Source: Streptomyces sp. NBC_01016
GTDB taxonomy: Bacteria; Actinomycetota; Actinomycetes; Streptomycetales; Streptomycetaceae
NCBI RefSeq assembly: GCF_026341035.1
Contig: NZ_JAPEOQ010000002.1
Span: 2,852,001-2,916,000, forward strand
Direction of reading: 5' to 3'
DNA length: 64,000 bases
Below, in pieces: positions 24,712-33,025 of the stretch. Both the position numbers and the translations under genes were made by a program. Positions within the stretch are counted from its first letter, which is position 1; each line of letters starts with the position of its first letter. A model generated the notes under the pieces. The model was not told the DNA's origin and made no database searches. It was given only the letters and a program-made list of their open reading frames with translations.

Positions 24712-24747
24712 TCTAGTGGCGGAACTTCCGCTTGCAAGGAGGCAAGG

Positions 24748-25599
24748 ATGACTGTGTCCGCATTCCCCGGCGTCAGCCCCGCCGATCAGGACGTCGATGT
24801 GACGCGGGACGTGGCGAACCTGTACGGGGACGGCATCACGGCGCGGAAGGGCGCCTTCGCCACGGAGTGGGCCGACCGGATGCGCGAGGACATCGAGGCC
24901 GCGTACGAAGAGGCGCGCTCCCGGCCGGGCGGCGCCGTGGGCCGCGGTCCGAACCGCTACTACGTGGAGATCCACCCCGAGCAGCTGCGCGGCTTCGTCG
25001 ACCTCGTCGACCACCCGTGGGTGCGGTCGGTGGCCACCGCGGTCCTCGGCCCGGACTACCGCATCGTCGAACTCGGCTTCGACGTACCGCTCGAGGGCGC
25101 CGTGAACCAGCCCTGGCACCGCGACTTCCCCATCCCCGACGAGACGCGGAACGAACGCCGGCTGACGTCGCTCGCCTTCAACGTCACCGCCGTCGACACC
25201 GCCGAGGACATGGGCCCCTTCGAGATCGCGCCCGGCACCCAGTGGGACGACGAACCCGACTTCGAGCACGGGATGTTCCCGCCCCGCGAGCGCTTCGGCC
25301 GCTACGAGGAGCGCGCGGTGCGCAAGTACCCGCAGCGCGGCGACATCTCGGCCCGCACCGCGCTGACCATCCATCGCGGCACCAAGAACGAGTCGTCCAA
25401 GTCGCGGCCCGTGCTGATCCTCGGCCTCGACGGCCCGGAGTCGAACAACGGCGACCGGCACGACACCGCCGTCACCCGCACGTTCTGGGAGTCTCTGCCC
25501 GAGCGGGTGCGCCGCCACCTGGACTGCCCGATCGTCGACGAGCTGACGCCCGTCACCCAGAAGCACACCATCGAGGGTCTGGTCATGGGCGATGCCTGA
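24748..25599 (+). CDS. Phytanoyl-CoA dioxygenase (PhyH) family Fe(II)/2-oxoglutarate oxygenase
   Basis: 283-residue non-haem iron oxygenase, likely using 2-oxoglutarate. The facial triad is seen in WHRDF (H-x-D, about residue 128) and TIHRGT (distal His, about 212), with SSKSRPVLIL giving the 2-oxoglutarate-binding Arg. Homologues hydroxylate small molecules such as ectoine or cyclic polyols; the LacI control and adjoining sugar transporter suggest a polyol or glycoside-derived substrate (inference). Ideal AAGGAGG 6 bp before the ATG. It overlaps the transporter start by 8 bp. Confidence 0.85.
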   Translation: MTVSAFPGVSPADQDVDVTRDVANLYGDGITARKGAFATEWADRMREDIEAAYEEARSRPGGAVGRGPNRYYVEIHPEQLRGFVDLVDHPWVRSVATAVLGPDYRIVELGFDVPLEGAVNQPWHRDFPIPDETRNERRLTSLAFNVTAVDTAEDMGPFEIAPGTQWDDEPDFEHGMFPPRERFGRYEERAVRKYPQRGDISARTALTIHRGTKNESSKSRPVLILGLDGPESNNGDRHDTAVTRTFWESLPERVRRHLDCPIVDELTPVTQKHTIEGLVMGDA

Positions 25600-27054
25600 G
25601 CCGGCCACGGAGGCGCACGGCCCCGCGGGCGGCGGACGCACCCCGGTGCTGGTCTACGCCGTCGCCGCCGTCTCGGCGCTTGGCGGTCTGCTCTTCGGGT
25701 ACGACACCGGCATCATCTCCGGCGCCCTGCTGCACCTGCGGGAGGACCTCGACCTCTCCTCCCGCGAGCAGGAGATCGTCGTCAGCGTCATCCTGCTCGG
25801 CGCGATGGTCGGCGCCCTGCTCTCGGGGCGCGCGGCGGTACGGCACGGCCGGCGCAAGGTGGTGGCGACGGTCGCGGTGATCTTCGCCGCCGGCGCGGTC
25901 GCCGCCGCGCTCGCCCCCGATGTGTCGACGCTGATCGCCGCGCGCTTCGTGCTCGGACTCGCGGTGGGCGGCGCGTCCAACATGGTGCCCGTCTACATCG
26001 CCGAACTGGCGCCCGCGGCCGTACGCGGCCGGCTCATGGTGCTGTTCCAGCTGATGGTCGCCATCGGGCAGCTCATCGCGTACCTGTGCGGCTGGGCCCT
26101 GTCGGGCAGCGGCGGCTGGCGGGTCATGTTCGCCCTCGCCGTCATCCCCGCCCTGGCACTGGCCCTCGGCATGCTGCCGCTGCCGGAGAGCCCGCGCTGG
26201 CTCATCGAGCAGGGCAGGACCGACGACGCGGAGCGCACCCTGCGACGACTGCGGCCCGCAGGCGCGGACGTGGCCGCGGAGGCGGCCGAGATCGCCGCGG
26301 TGTCGAACAACACCCCTGCGGGCGGCGGTAGCTGGCGACAGCTGCGGCAGCGGTGGCTGCGCCCGGCCCTCCTGATCGCCCTCGGCATCGCGCCTTCTCC
26401 CAGCTCACCGGGATCAACGCCATCGTCTACTACGCCCCGACCATCCTCGACGACGCGGGCTTCGGCGACTCGGTGGCGCTGCTCACCGGCATCGGCATCG
26501 GCGCGATGCTCGTCGTGGCGGGCATCGTCGGTGCCATCGCGGTCGACAAGGCCGGACGGCGCCGCACGATGCTGTGGTTCCTGCCGGGCTCGGCGCTCGC
26601 CATGGTGGTGCTCGCGGCGGCCTTCGCGACCTCCTCCGGATCGACGGCCCAGCGCTGGACCGTGATCATTTCCCTGTTCGCGTACATCCTGTTCAACGGG
26701 GTGGGCATGCAGGCCGTCGTCTGGCTCATCGGCCCGGAGATCCTGCCGCTGGGCGTGCGCGGCCCGGCCACCAGCCTGGCTACGCTGTCCGTATGGGGCT
26801 TCGACCTCCTCATCGCCATGACCGCGCTGACGGCCATCAACACCGTCGGCCGCTCCGGCACATTCCTGTTCTACGCGCTGATGAACGTGGCCTGCATCGT
26901 CTTCGTCGCGCTGAAGGTCCCGGAGACGAAGGGCCGCAGCCTGGAGCGCATCGAGCAGGCGCTGCACAGCCCGCTGCCCTTCCGCCGGGCGCTGGACGAC
27001 GACGGTCAGGGGTTGTCCGAGGCCTCGGACAGCCGCACGGGTGCGGTGGTGTGA
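25592..27054 (+). pseudogene. Sugar-porter MFS transporter, broken by a -1 frameshift
   Basis: Reads as a 12-helix sugar porter of about 486 residues: FGYDTGIISGALL, GRR-type loop (RHGRRKV), PESPRWLIEQGR after helix 6, QLTGINAIVYYAPTIL in helix 7, and PETKGRSLERIEQ at the end. The two halves are in different frames. Codons up to ...LIALGIA (26392) are in one frame and AFSQLTGIN... continues in the next from 26392, in the middle of the most conserved helix-7 motif. Restoring one G in the GCG-CC stretch at 26390-26394 would heal it. This is either a true inactivating deletion or a base-calling error in a G/C run. The start overlaps the PhyH gene. Confidence 0.8.
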
Positions 27055-27800
27055 GCGGCCGGTGTCCCCGGGCGCAGCGCGTCGGAGATGGACTTGGCGG
27101 CGCCGTGGGCCGTGTATCCACCGTCGACCGGGATCTCGGCGCCGGTGATGAACGACGACTCGTCCGACAGCAGGAACGTGACGAGCGGGGTGATCTCGTC
27201 GACCGTGCCGGTGCGGCCCAGCGGGGTCTCGCGCAGGTTGGCCTCGCGGAAGGCGGGGGCGGCCGACGCCGTCATCTCCGTCTCGATGAAGCCCGGATGG
27301 ATCGTGTTGACGCGGATGCCGCGCGGGCCGAGTTCGAGTGCCGCCGTCTTCGACAGGCCGCGCAGCGCCCACTTGCTGGACGTGTACGCGACCGGGTAGT
27401 GGGCGGTGAGCGCGGCGGACGAGCCGACGTTGACGATCGAGGCGCCGGCGGGCATCAGCGGGGTGAGGTGCTGGATGCCGAGGAGCGGTCCGGTGACGTT
27501 CACGGCGTGCACGCGGGCGAAGTCCTCGGCGCGCACCTCGTCGAGGCGGGCGCGCCAGGTGATGCCCGCGTTGTTGACCAGGCCGTGGATGGGGCCGTAC
27601 GACTCCCGTAGATCGGAGGCTAGTTGGGCCCATTGCGTCTCGTTGGTGACGTCGAGCGGGCGGATGCCGGGTCCCTCGGTCACGTCCGTCGCGATGACGT
27701 GGGCGCCCTCGCGGGTGAGGGCCGTGGCCTCGGCGGCGCCCTGGCCGCGGGCCGCGCCGGTGACGACCACGACCCTGCCCACCAGGCGCTTCGTTGTCAC
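27006..27800 (-). CDS. Short-chain dehydrogenase, last gene of the meta-cleavage operon
   Basis: 264-residue SDR with cofactor loop TGAARGQG at 15-22, NNAG in VNNAGIT, Ser in NVGSSAAL, and the Tyr/Lys pair in YTSSKWALRG. The C-terminal 30 residues extend past the usual VDGGYTAHG end. Start is GTG at 27800, overlapping the fumarylacetoacetase-fold gene stop (GTGA). Its last 49 bp overlap the 3' end of the convergent transporter, so antisense interference is possible. It probably oxidises an alcohol or cis-diol intermediate of the operon's ring-cleavage route. Confidence 0.87.
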   Translation of the reverse strand: MTTKRLVGRVVVVTGAARGQGAAEATALTREGAHVIATDVTEGPGIRPLDVTNETQWAQLASDLRESYGPIHGLVNNAGITWRARLDEVRAEDFARVHAVNVTGPLLGIQHLTPLMPAGASIVNVGSSAALTAHYPVAYTSSKWALRGLSKTAALELGPRGIRVNTIHPGFIETEMTASAAPAFREANLRETPLGRTGTVDEITPLVTFLLSDESSFITGAEIPVDGGYTAHGAAKSISDALRPGTPAAHTTAPVRLSEASDNP

Positions 27801-28789
27801 GGACGCTCCCGCGTGCGGCGGCGGCCGGCCGGGAGCGGCAGCGGGGCCGCGCCCTCGACGACGGTGTTGGAGAGGGTGCCGACGGCCTCGACCGTGAGGG
27901 TGACGGTGTCTCCGGGCTTCAGCGGCGGCGGAGTCTGTTCGCCGCGCCTGCCCCACAGTTCGGCGAGGCAGCCACCGTTGCCGCAGGTGCCGGAGCCGAG
28001 AATGTCACCGGGGCGGACGACGGTGCCGCGCGAGGCGTAGGCGACCATCTCCTCGAAGGTCCAACTCATGTTGGAGAGCAGGTCCTTGCCGATCGTCTCG
28101 CCGTTGACCTCGGCCGTCAGCGCCAGGCGCAGCAGACCGTCCGCGTCGCGGTACGGCTCCAGCTCGTCGGCGGTGACCAGGTACGGGCCGAGCGTGGTCG
28201 CGGTGTCCTTGCCCTTGCAGGGGCCGAGGCCGACCTTCATCTCGGCGGACTGGAGGTCGCGGGCCGACCAGTCGTTGAAGACCGTGTAGCCGATGATGTG
28301 CTCGCGGGCCTCTTCCGGAGTGAGGTCGCGGCCCTCGCGGCCGATGACGGCGGCGACCTCGAGTTCGTAGTCGAGGACGGTAGAGCCGGGCGGCATCGGG
28401 ATGTCCTCGCCGGGGCCGTAGACGGCGTACGGGTTGGTGAAGTAGAAGGTCGGCGCCGCGTACCACTGCTCGGGTACGCCCGCGACACCGTCCACGGCCT
28501 TGCGCACACCCTCCACGTGTTCCTCGAAGGCGACGAAGTCCCGTACGGAGGAAGGCTGGAGGGGCGGCAGCAGCCGCACTTGGGAGATGTGCGGGCCGGG
28601 CGGTCCGGCAAGCGCGGCGGTACCGGCGTCGAGGAGGGACTGCAGGCCGCCAGAGGAGTGGATCAGGTCGGTGAGGGAGGTGACACCGGGCACCGGGTAC
28701 AGGGTGTCGTCCTCCGTGACGACGGCGACGCGGGTGGGGTGTCCGTGTTCGTGTTCGTGCTCATACGTGGAGTAGGTGGCGAATCGCAT
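27797..28789 (-). CDS. Fumarylacetoacetate hydrolase-fold protein (first of two)
   Basis: 330-residue FAH-family enzyme. The metal site residues are in DYELEVAAVIGREG (E-x-E) and FNDWSARDLQ, and the lid/oxyanion region is SGTCGNGGCLAELWG. The family covers acylpyruvate hydrolases, oxaloacetate decarboxylases and 2-oxopent-4-enoate hydratase/oxalocrotonate decarboxylase. After an extradiol dioxygenase the last roles fit best. The N-terminus has an unusual EHEHEHGH run from a GT-rich repeat. GTGA overlap with the downstream SDR; 92 bp after the extradiol dioxygenase gene. Confidence 0.85.
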   Translation of the reverse strand: MRFATYSTYEHEHEHGHPTRVAVVTEDDTLYPVPGVTSLTDLIHSSGGLQSLLDAGTAALAGPPGPHISQVRLLPPLQPSSVRDFVAFEEHVEGVRKAVDGVAGVPEQWYAAPTFYFTNPYAVYGPGEDIPMPPGSTVLDYELEVAAVIGREGRDLTPEEAREHIIGYTVFNDWSARDLQSAEMKVGLGPCKGKDTATTLGPYLVTADELEPYRDADGLLRLALTAEVNGETIGKDLLSNMSWTFEEMVAYASRGTVVRPGDILGSGTCGNGGCLAELWGRRGEQTPPPLKPGDTVTLTVEAVGTLSNTVVEGAAPLPLPAGRRRTRERP

Positions 28790-28881
28790 GCGAGCTCCTG
28801 GCGGGCGCGACGGAACCGGGGCGCGGCGGGTGTGTCAGGGCATGGACAGGGCACCGCCGCGCCCCCGGAAATCGGGTGGGA

Positions 28882-29820
28882 TCAGACCGGCGGGGCGATG
28901 AACACGCCGCGGTCGGGGTCGTTGAACGACTCCTTGGCGACGAGCTCGTTCATCGCGTTCGCCGTTCCCCACTGGTCGGTGACCTCGGGCTTCGAGAAGT
29001 CGTAGACGTGCGGGTGCCAGGTGTCCTCGTCGAGCAGCTCCAACTCCGTCGTGTATTCGACGGTGTTGCCGTGCGGGTCGAGGAAGTACGTGAAGGTATT
29101 GTCGCCCGCCATGTGTCGGCCGGGGCCCCAGATCTTCTTGAACCCGGCGCGCATCACGCGACCCGATCCGCGCATGTACTCGTCCAGGCCGCGCATCTCG
29201 AAGGAGACGTGGTGCAGCGCGGTGTGCGGGCCCTGCGCGATCGCCATCGAGTGGTGCTGGTTGGAGATCCGCATGAAGTGCATGACCTCGCCCATGTGCG
29301 GCGAGGACAGGGTGTCGGAGAGCGCGAAGCCGAGGTGGCGCTCGTACCACTCCCGGGTCTTGTTCAGATCCGGGGAGTTGAGGACGACGTGGGAGAGCTT
29401 GACCGGGATGGCCTCCTTCTCCTCGATCTTGCGGTGCCGGCGGACCTCGACGTCGGCGGAGACCTCGATGGTGCGCCCGTCGACGTCGAAGAAGCGGAAG
29501 CCGTAGCCGCCGCCGGGGGTGTCGACCTTGCCCGGCTGCGTAATCAACTGCACGTCACCGGCGAGGAGTTGCTCCGCGAGCGTGTCCACGTCCGCCGGGC
29601 TGGCGGCCCCGTAGGAGACGAGGTCGAGGCGCTTCTCGTCGGACTGGCGCAGGCGCACCACGTACTGCTCGGGGGAGCCCTCGGCGGCAAGGAAGGAGAT
29701 GCCGGAGTCCTCGGCGACCTTGGACAGGCCCCAGACACCGGAGTAGAAGTCGAGCTGCTTGTCGTAGTCGGGCACGGCGAGGTCGACGTGCCGCAGGTGG
29801 GTGAGCAGACGATTGCTCAT
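28882..29820 (-). CDS. Type I extradiol (catechol 2,3-) dioxygenase
   Basis: 312-residue vicinal-oxygen-chelate dioxygenase with two VOC modules. The N-terminal one (residues 8-120) is structural. The C-terminal one (about 142-270) carries the Fe(II) ligands in LSHVVLN (His), LHHVSFEM (His) and HGNTVEYTTE (Glu). It cleaves the ring of a catechol adjacent to the diol. It is followed 3 bp upstream by the amidohydrolase stop, so strictly co-transcribed. It is the central ring-opening enzyme of this seven-gene operon. Confidence 0.92.
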   Translation of the reverse strand: MSNRLLTHLRHVDLAVPDYDKQLDFYSGVWGLSKVAEDSGISFLAAEGSPEQYVVRLRQSDEKRLDLVSYGAASPADVDTLAEQLLAGDVQLITQPGKVDTPGGGYGFRFFDVDGRTIEVSADVEVRRHRKIEEKEAIPVKLSHVVLNSPDLNKTREWYERHLGFALSDTLSSPHMGEVMHFMRISNQHHSMAIAQGPHTALHHVSFEMRGLDEYMRGSGRVMRAGFKKIWGPGRHMAGDNTFTYFLDPHGNTVEYTTELELLDEDTWHPHVYDFSKPEVTDQWGTANAMNELVAKESFNDPDRGVFIAPPV

Positions 29821-29823
29821 GGG

Positions 29824-30846
29824 TCAGTCCTTCCGGAGGCGGAGGAGGGCGGCCGCGGTGCCGCCGCGTACGGCGTGAAAGTCGGCGTCGGCGAGATCCG
29901 CCGCGCGCAGTGCGCCGACGGGGTCCTCGCTGCCCATGTCGAAGGGGAAGTCGGAGCCGAGCAGCACCCGGTCCGCGCCCGCGACCCGCACCAACTCCCG
30001 CAGTACGTAAGGGTCATGGACGAGCGAGTCGAAGTAGAGGCGGCGCAGGTACGCGCTCGGTTCCTGCGCGCACTCCTGGGCGTCGGCGCGCGCCCGCCAC
30101 GCATGGTCGGCGCGGCCGATGTGGGTGGGCAGATAGCCGCCGCCGTGCGCCGCGATGATCCGCAGGCCGGGGTGGCGGTCGAGGACACCGGAGAAGATCA
30201 GGTGCGAGAGCGCGACGGCGTTCTCGGTGGGCTGGCCAACGGAGTTGGACAGGTACCACTGGTCGAGGCGTTCGTCGAGCGTGCAGCCGAAGGGGTGCAG
30301 AAAGACCAGCGCACCCGTCTCCTCGGCCCGTGCCCACAGCGGTTCGTACGCCGGGTCGGACAGCTCGCGGCCCGGCGCGTGGCTGGAGATCTCGACGCCG
30401 AGCAGACCCTGTTCGAGGGCGTGGTCGAGCGCGCGCACCGCCTGTTCGGGATGCTGGAGCGGTACGAGGCCGAGGCCCCGCAGTCGGTCCGGTGCGGCCG
30501 AACAGTGCGCGGCCGTCGCCTCGTTGGCGAGCCGGTACACCTTCTCCGCGGCCGCCTCGTCGGCCCAGTAGTGATAGTGGGACGGGGACGGGCTGACCAG
30601 TTGGACGTCCACGCCCTGCGCGTCCATCGCGGCCAGCCGGGCGGACACATCGGTGAGCCGGGCGAACCGCTCGCCGATCATCCGGCCGCTGACCTTGAGC
30701 GCGTCGGGGCCGTTGCGCCGGGCGTCCAGGGCCTTCGCCTCGGCGTGGCCCGGCAGGCCGTCCACGAGTGCCTCGATCTCGGGCAGCAGGACGTGGGCGT
30801 GCACGTCAATAGTCGGTGTCCCCGGAGGGGCAGTCACGTCGGTCAC
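29824..30846 (-). CDS. Amidohydrolase-2 family decarboxylase (ACMSD-like)
   Basis: 340-residue TIM-barrel metalloenzyme of the ACMSD / gamma-resorcylate / 5-carboxyvanillate decarboxylase group. The metal ligands are visible as DVHAHVLLPE (H-x-H, about 16-18), LHPFG (His), AAHGGGYLPT (His) and LLGSDFPFD (Asp). It probably removes a ring carboxylate before or after ring cleavage; hydrolysis is an alternative. Start is GTG at 30846, overlapping the monooxygenase stop (GTGA); the longer reading frame upstream is not needed. Confidence 0.88.
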   Translation of the reverse strand: MTDVTAPPGTPTIDVHAHVLLPEIEALVDGLPGHAEAKALDARRNGPDALKVSGRMIGERFARLTDVSARLAAMDAQGVDVQLVSPSPSHYHYWADEAAAEKVYRLANEATAAHCSAAPDRLRGLGLVPLQHPEQAVRALDHALEQGLLGVEISSHAPGRELSDPAYEPLWARAEETGALVFLHPFGCTLDERLDQWYLSNSVGQPTENAVALSHLIFSGVLDRHPGLRIIAAHGGGYLPTHIGRADHAWRARADAQECAQEPSAYLRRLYFDSLVHDPYVLRELVRVAGADRVLLGSDFPFDMGSEDPVGALRAADLADADFHAVRGGTAAALLRLRKD

Positions 30847-31985
30847 GGCAGCTCCCGCAGCATCGTCATCGTGCGGCCCATCAGGCCGGGCACATCCGCG
30901 TCGCGGACCCCGTCGAGCTGCCACTGGCCGATCTGCACGGACGCCTCAACGATCGGGCGCACACGTGCGATACGCCGCTCGTAGTAGGCCTGGAACAGCG
31001 CGTCGTCCCAGGTGTCGACGGCGCTCAGCATCTGGGTGAGCACCCAGGCGTCCTCCATCGACAGGGCGGCCCCCTGGGCGAGGGTGGGCGGGCAGCAGTG
31101 CGCGGCGTCGCCGACCAGGACGACCCGGCCGCGGTGCCAGGAGCCCTCGACCAGCATCCGGTCGAACCAGGTGTAGTTGACCTGCGCCGGGTCGGTGATG
31201 TGCGCGGTGATCTCCGGCCAGTGGCCGCCGTAGTGTTTCGCGAGCGAGCGCATCTCGTCGGCGTAGGAGTCCGCCGGGATGGTGGCCCGGTCGCGGTTGG
31301 CCTCGACGACGTACGCGTAGATCGTGGACTCGCTGGTCGGGCAGTATCCGGCGATGTAGGCGGGGCCGCCGTAGGCGAGGTCGGTGCGGGTCAGGCCGGA
31401 CGGGCGCGGGGTGGCGACGCGCCAGATGGCCATGCCGGTGGGCTCGGGCCGGTCGGTGATGCCGATCGCGGCACGGGTGGCGGAGCCCAGGCCGTCGGCG
31501 GCGATCACCAGGTCGTAGCGGCCGTCGGTGCCGTCGCTGAAGCGTACGGAGACACCGGTGTCGTCCTGGTCGAGGGACTCGGCCCGGACGCCGAGCCGGA
31601 CGGTGGCGCCGCTGGCGCGGACCGCGTCGATCAGGATCCGCTGGAGCTGCGGGCGCTGCATGCCGACGGTGGCGGGCAGCTCGTCGCCGCCGGTGCGCAG
31701 GTCCTCGCTGACGTGCAGGACGGTGCCGTCGGGGGCGGTGATGCCGACCGCGTCGAAGCCGTAGCCGGACCGCTCCACCTGCTCCCACACACCGAGTTCG
31801 CGCAGCACGCGCAGCGCATTGCCCTGGAGGGTGATGCCGGATCCTGCAGTGGCGTTCCAGTCGTCCTTGGCCTCGATCAGGTCGACCGCGATCCCGGCGC
31901 GGCGCAGCAGGATCGTCGCGGCGTTGCCGGCCGCGCCACCGCCGACGACGAGGACCGAGCGGGGACTGCTGGGGGTACTGCTCAT
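30843..31985 (-). CDS. FAD-dependent aromatic monooxygenase (group A)
   Basis: 380-residue flavoprotein hydroxylase. It has the N-terminal VVGGGAAGNAATILLRRAGIAVDLIEA Rossmann motif, the middle ADGLGSATR segment (DG motif region), and VVLVGDAAHCCPPTLAQGAALSMEDA (GD motif) near 290. It resembles salicylate- and 6-hydroxynicotinate-type hydroxylases that add OH, sometimes with decarboxylation, para or ortho to an existing hydroxyl. ATG at 31985 follows CAGGAG. The gap to the cyclase gene is filled with an 11-bp tandem repeat. Predicted to make the catechol used by the extradiol dioxygenase. Confidence 0.9.
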   Translation of the reverse strand: MSSTPSSPRSVLVVGGGAAGNAATILLRRAGIAVDLIEAKDDWNATAGSGITLQGNALRVLRELGVWEQVERSGYGFDAVGITAPDGTVLHVSEDLRTGGDELPATVGMQRPQLQRILIDAVRASGATVRLGVRAESLDQDDTGVSVRFSDGTDGRYDLVIAADGLGSATRAAIGITDRPEPTGMAIWRVATPRPSGLTRTDLAYGGPAYIAGYCPTSESTIYAYVVEANRDRATIPADSYADEMRSLAKHYGGHWPEITAHITDPAQVNYTWFDRMLVEGSWHRGRVVLVGDAAHCCPPTLAQGAALSMEDAWVLTQMLSAVDTWDDALFQAYYERRIARVRPIVEASVQIGQWQLDGVRDADVPGLMGRTMTMLRELP

Positions 31986-32008
31986 GGTTAACTCCTGTGT
32001 TCCGTCGG

Positions 32009-32052
32009 CTACTTGACGGCAACTCGACGGCGACTTGTCGACTACTTGACGG
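32009..32052. repeat. 11-bp degenerate tandem repeat at the cyclase/monooxygenase junction
   Basis: Four units of about CTACTTGACGG at 32009, 32020, 32031 and 32042. The first and last are identical, and the last one includes the cyclase stop codon (TAG on the minus strand). The repeat looks like an expansion of the final codons of the cyclase gene. Confidence 0.7.
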
Positions 32053-33025
32053 CTACGGGGTTGACCGGGGAGCCGACGGCGCCGGTGATGGGCAGGGGAG
32101 CGGCGGTGAGCCAGAACTCGTAGGTGCCGTCCGCCGCGCAGTCCGCGGCGAGCGCGTCCGGGTCCCACATCTCGCCGATCAGCAGGCCCATGTTGGGGAT
32201 GGCGACCTGGTGCAGCGGCTGGAAGGCGTGCTCGAACTCGTTGGGCCGCACCTCGAAGCCCCAGGTGTCGGTGGCGATCGCGGCGATCTCGGTGCGGTGC
32301 AGCCAGCCGGCCGAGGTGAAGGACAGGCCGGGGGCCGGGCCGCCCGCGTACTCGTTCCAGCCCTCGCGGCGGGCGCGGGCGAGCTGCCCGGTGCGCACGA
32401 CGACGATGTCACCGCGTCCGACGCTCACCCCGTGGGCCTCGGCGGTCGCCGCCAGGTGCTCCTCGGTGATCGCGAACGCGTCGGGCAGCTCGCCGTCGGT
32501 GCCGATGACCCGGCCGACGTCGAGCAGGACGCCGCGCCCGGCCACGTACGGAGCCATGTGCTCGATGCCGGTGACCAGGTCGCCGTCGGAGGTGACGACC
32601 TTCTCGGCGGCGCGGCCGTTCCACGCCTTGCCGTGGTCGAAGATGTGGCCCAGGCCGTCCCACTGCGTGGAGCACTGCAGCGGCATGGCGATCACGTCGT
32701 CGGCGCCGCCCATGCCGTGCGGGAAGCCCTGGTTGGCGAGGGCCGCGTCGGTGCCGGTGTCGAGCATGGTGTGCACCGGGTTGGTGCGGCGCCGCCAGCC
32801 CTTCTGCGGGCCGTTCATGTCGAAGCTCTGGGCGAGCGAGAAGCTGGCACCCCGTCGTACGAGTGCGGCACCCTCGCGGCGCTTGGCCTCGTCCAGGAAG
32901 TTCAGCGTGCCGAGCCGGTCGTCCTCGCCCCAACGGCCCCAGTTCGAGTACGACTTGGCGGCGCGGGCCACCGCACCCTCCGGGTCGGTGCGGTCCAAGG
33001 ACGCCGGCGTCCGCTCGGGGTTCAC
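32042..33025 (-). CDS. Cyclase-family (kynurenine-formamidase fold) metal hydrolase
   Basis: 327-residue 'cyclase family' protein. The metal-binding stretch is LQCSTQWDGLGHIFDH, a variant of the HxGTHxDxxxH formamidase motif with Q replacing the first H. Also seen are SFSLAQSFDMNGPQ near the start and GDIVVVRTGQ in the core. Relatives hydrolyse formylkynurenine or lactones and isatin-like amides; here it could open a cyclic intermediate. Start is GTG at 33025, overlapping the stop of the second fumarylacetoacetase-fold gene (GTGA). The role is inferred from context only. Confidence 0.82.
   Translation of the reverse strand: MNPERTPASLDRTDPEGAVARAAKSYSNWGRWGEDDRLGTLNFLDEAKRREGAALVRRGASFSLAQSFDMNGPQKGWRRRTNPVHTMLDTGTDAALANQGFPHGMGGADDVIAMPLQCSTQWDGLGHIFDHGKAWNGRAAEKVVTSDGDLVTGIEHMAPYVAGRGVLLDVGRVIGTDGELPDAFAITEEHLAATAEAHGVSVGRGDIVVVRTGQLARARREGWNEYAGGPAPGLSFTSAGWLHRTEIAAIATDTWGFEVRPNEFEHAFQPLHQVAIPNMGLLIGEMWDPDALAADCAADGTYEFWLTAAPLPITGAVGSPVNPVAVK

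Noticed and set aside
24640..24750. Transposon end or attachment site at the TTGCAA repeats
   Set aside because: The repeats fit a LacI operator between divergent genes; no transposase or target duplication is nearby.
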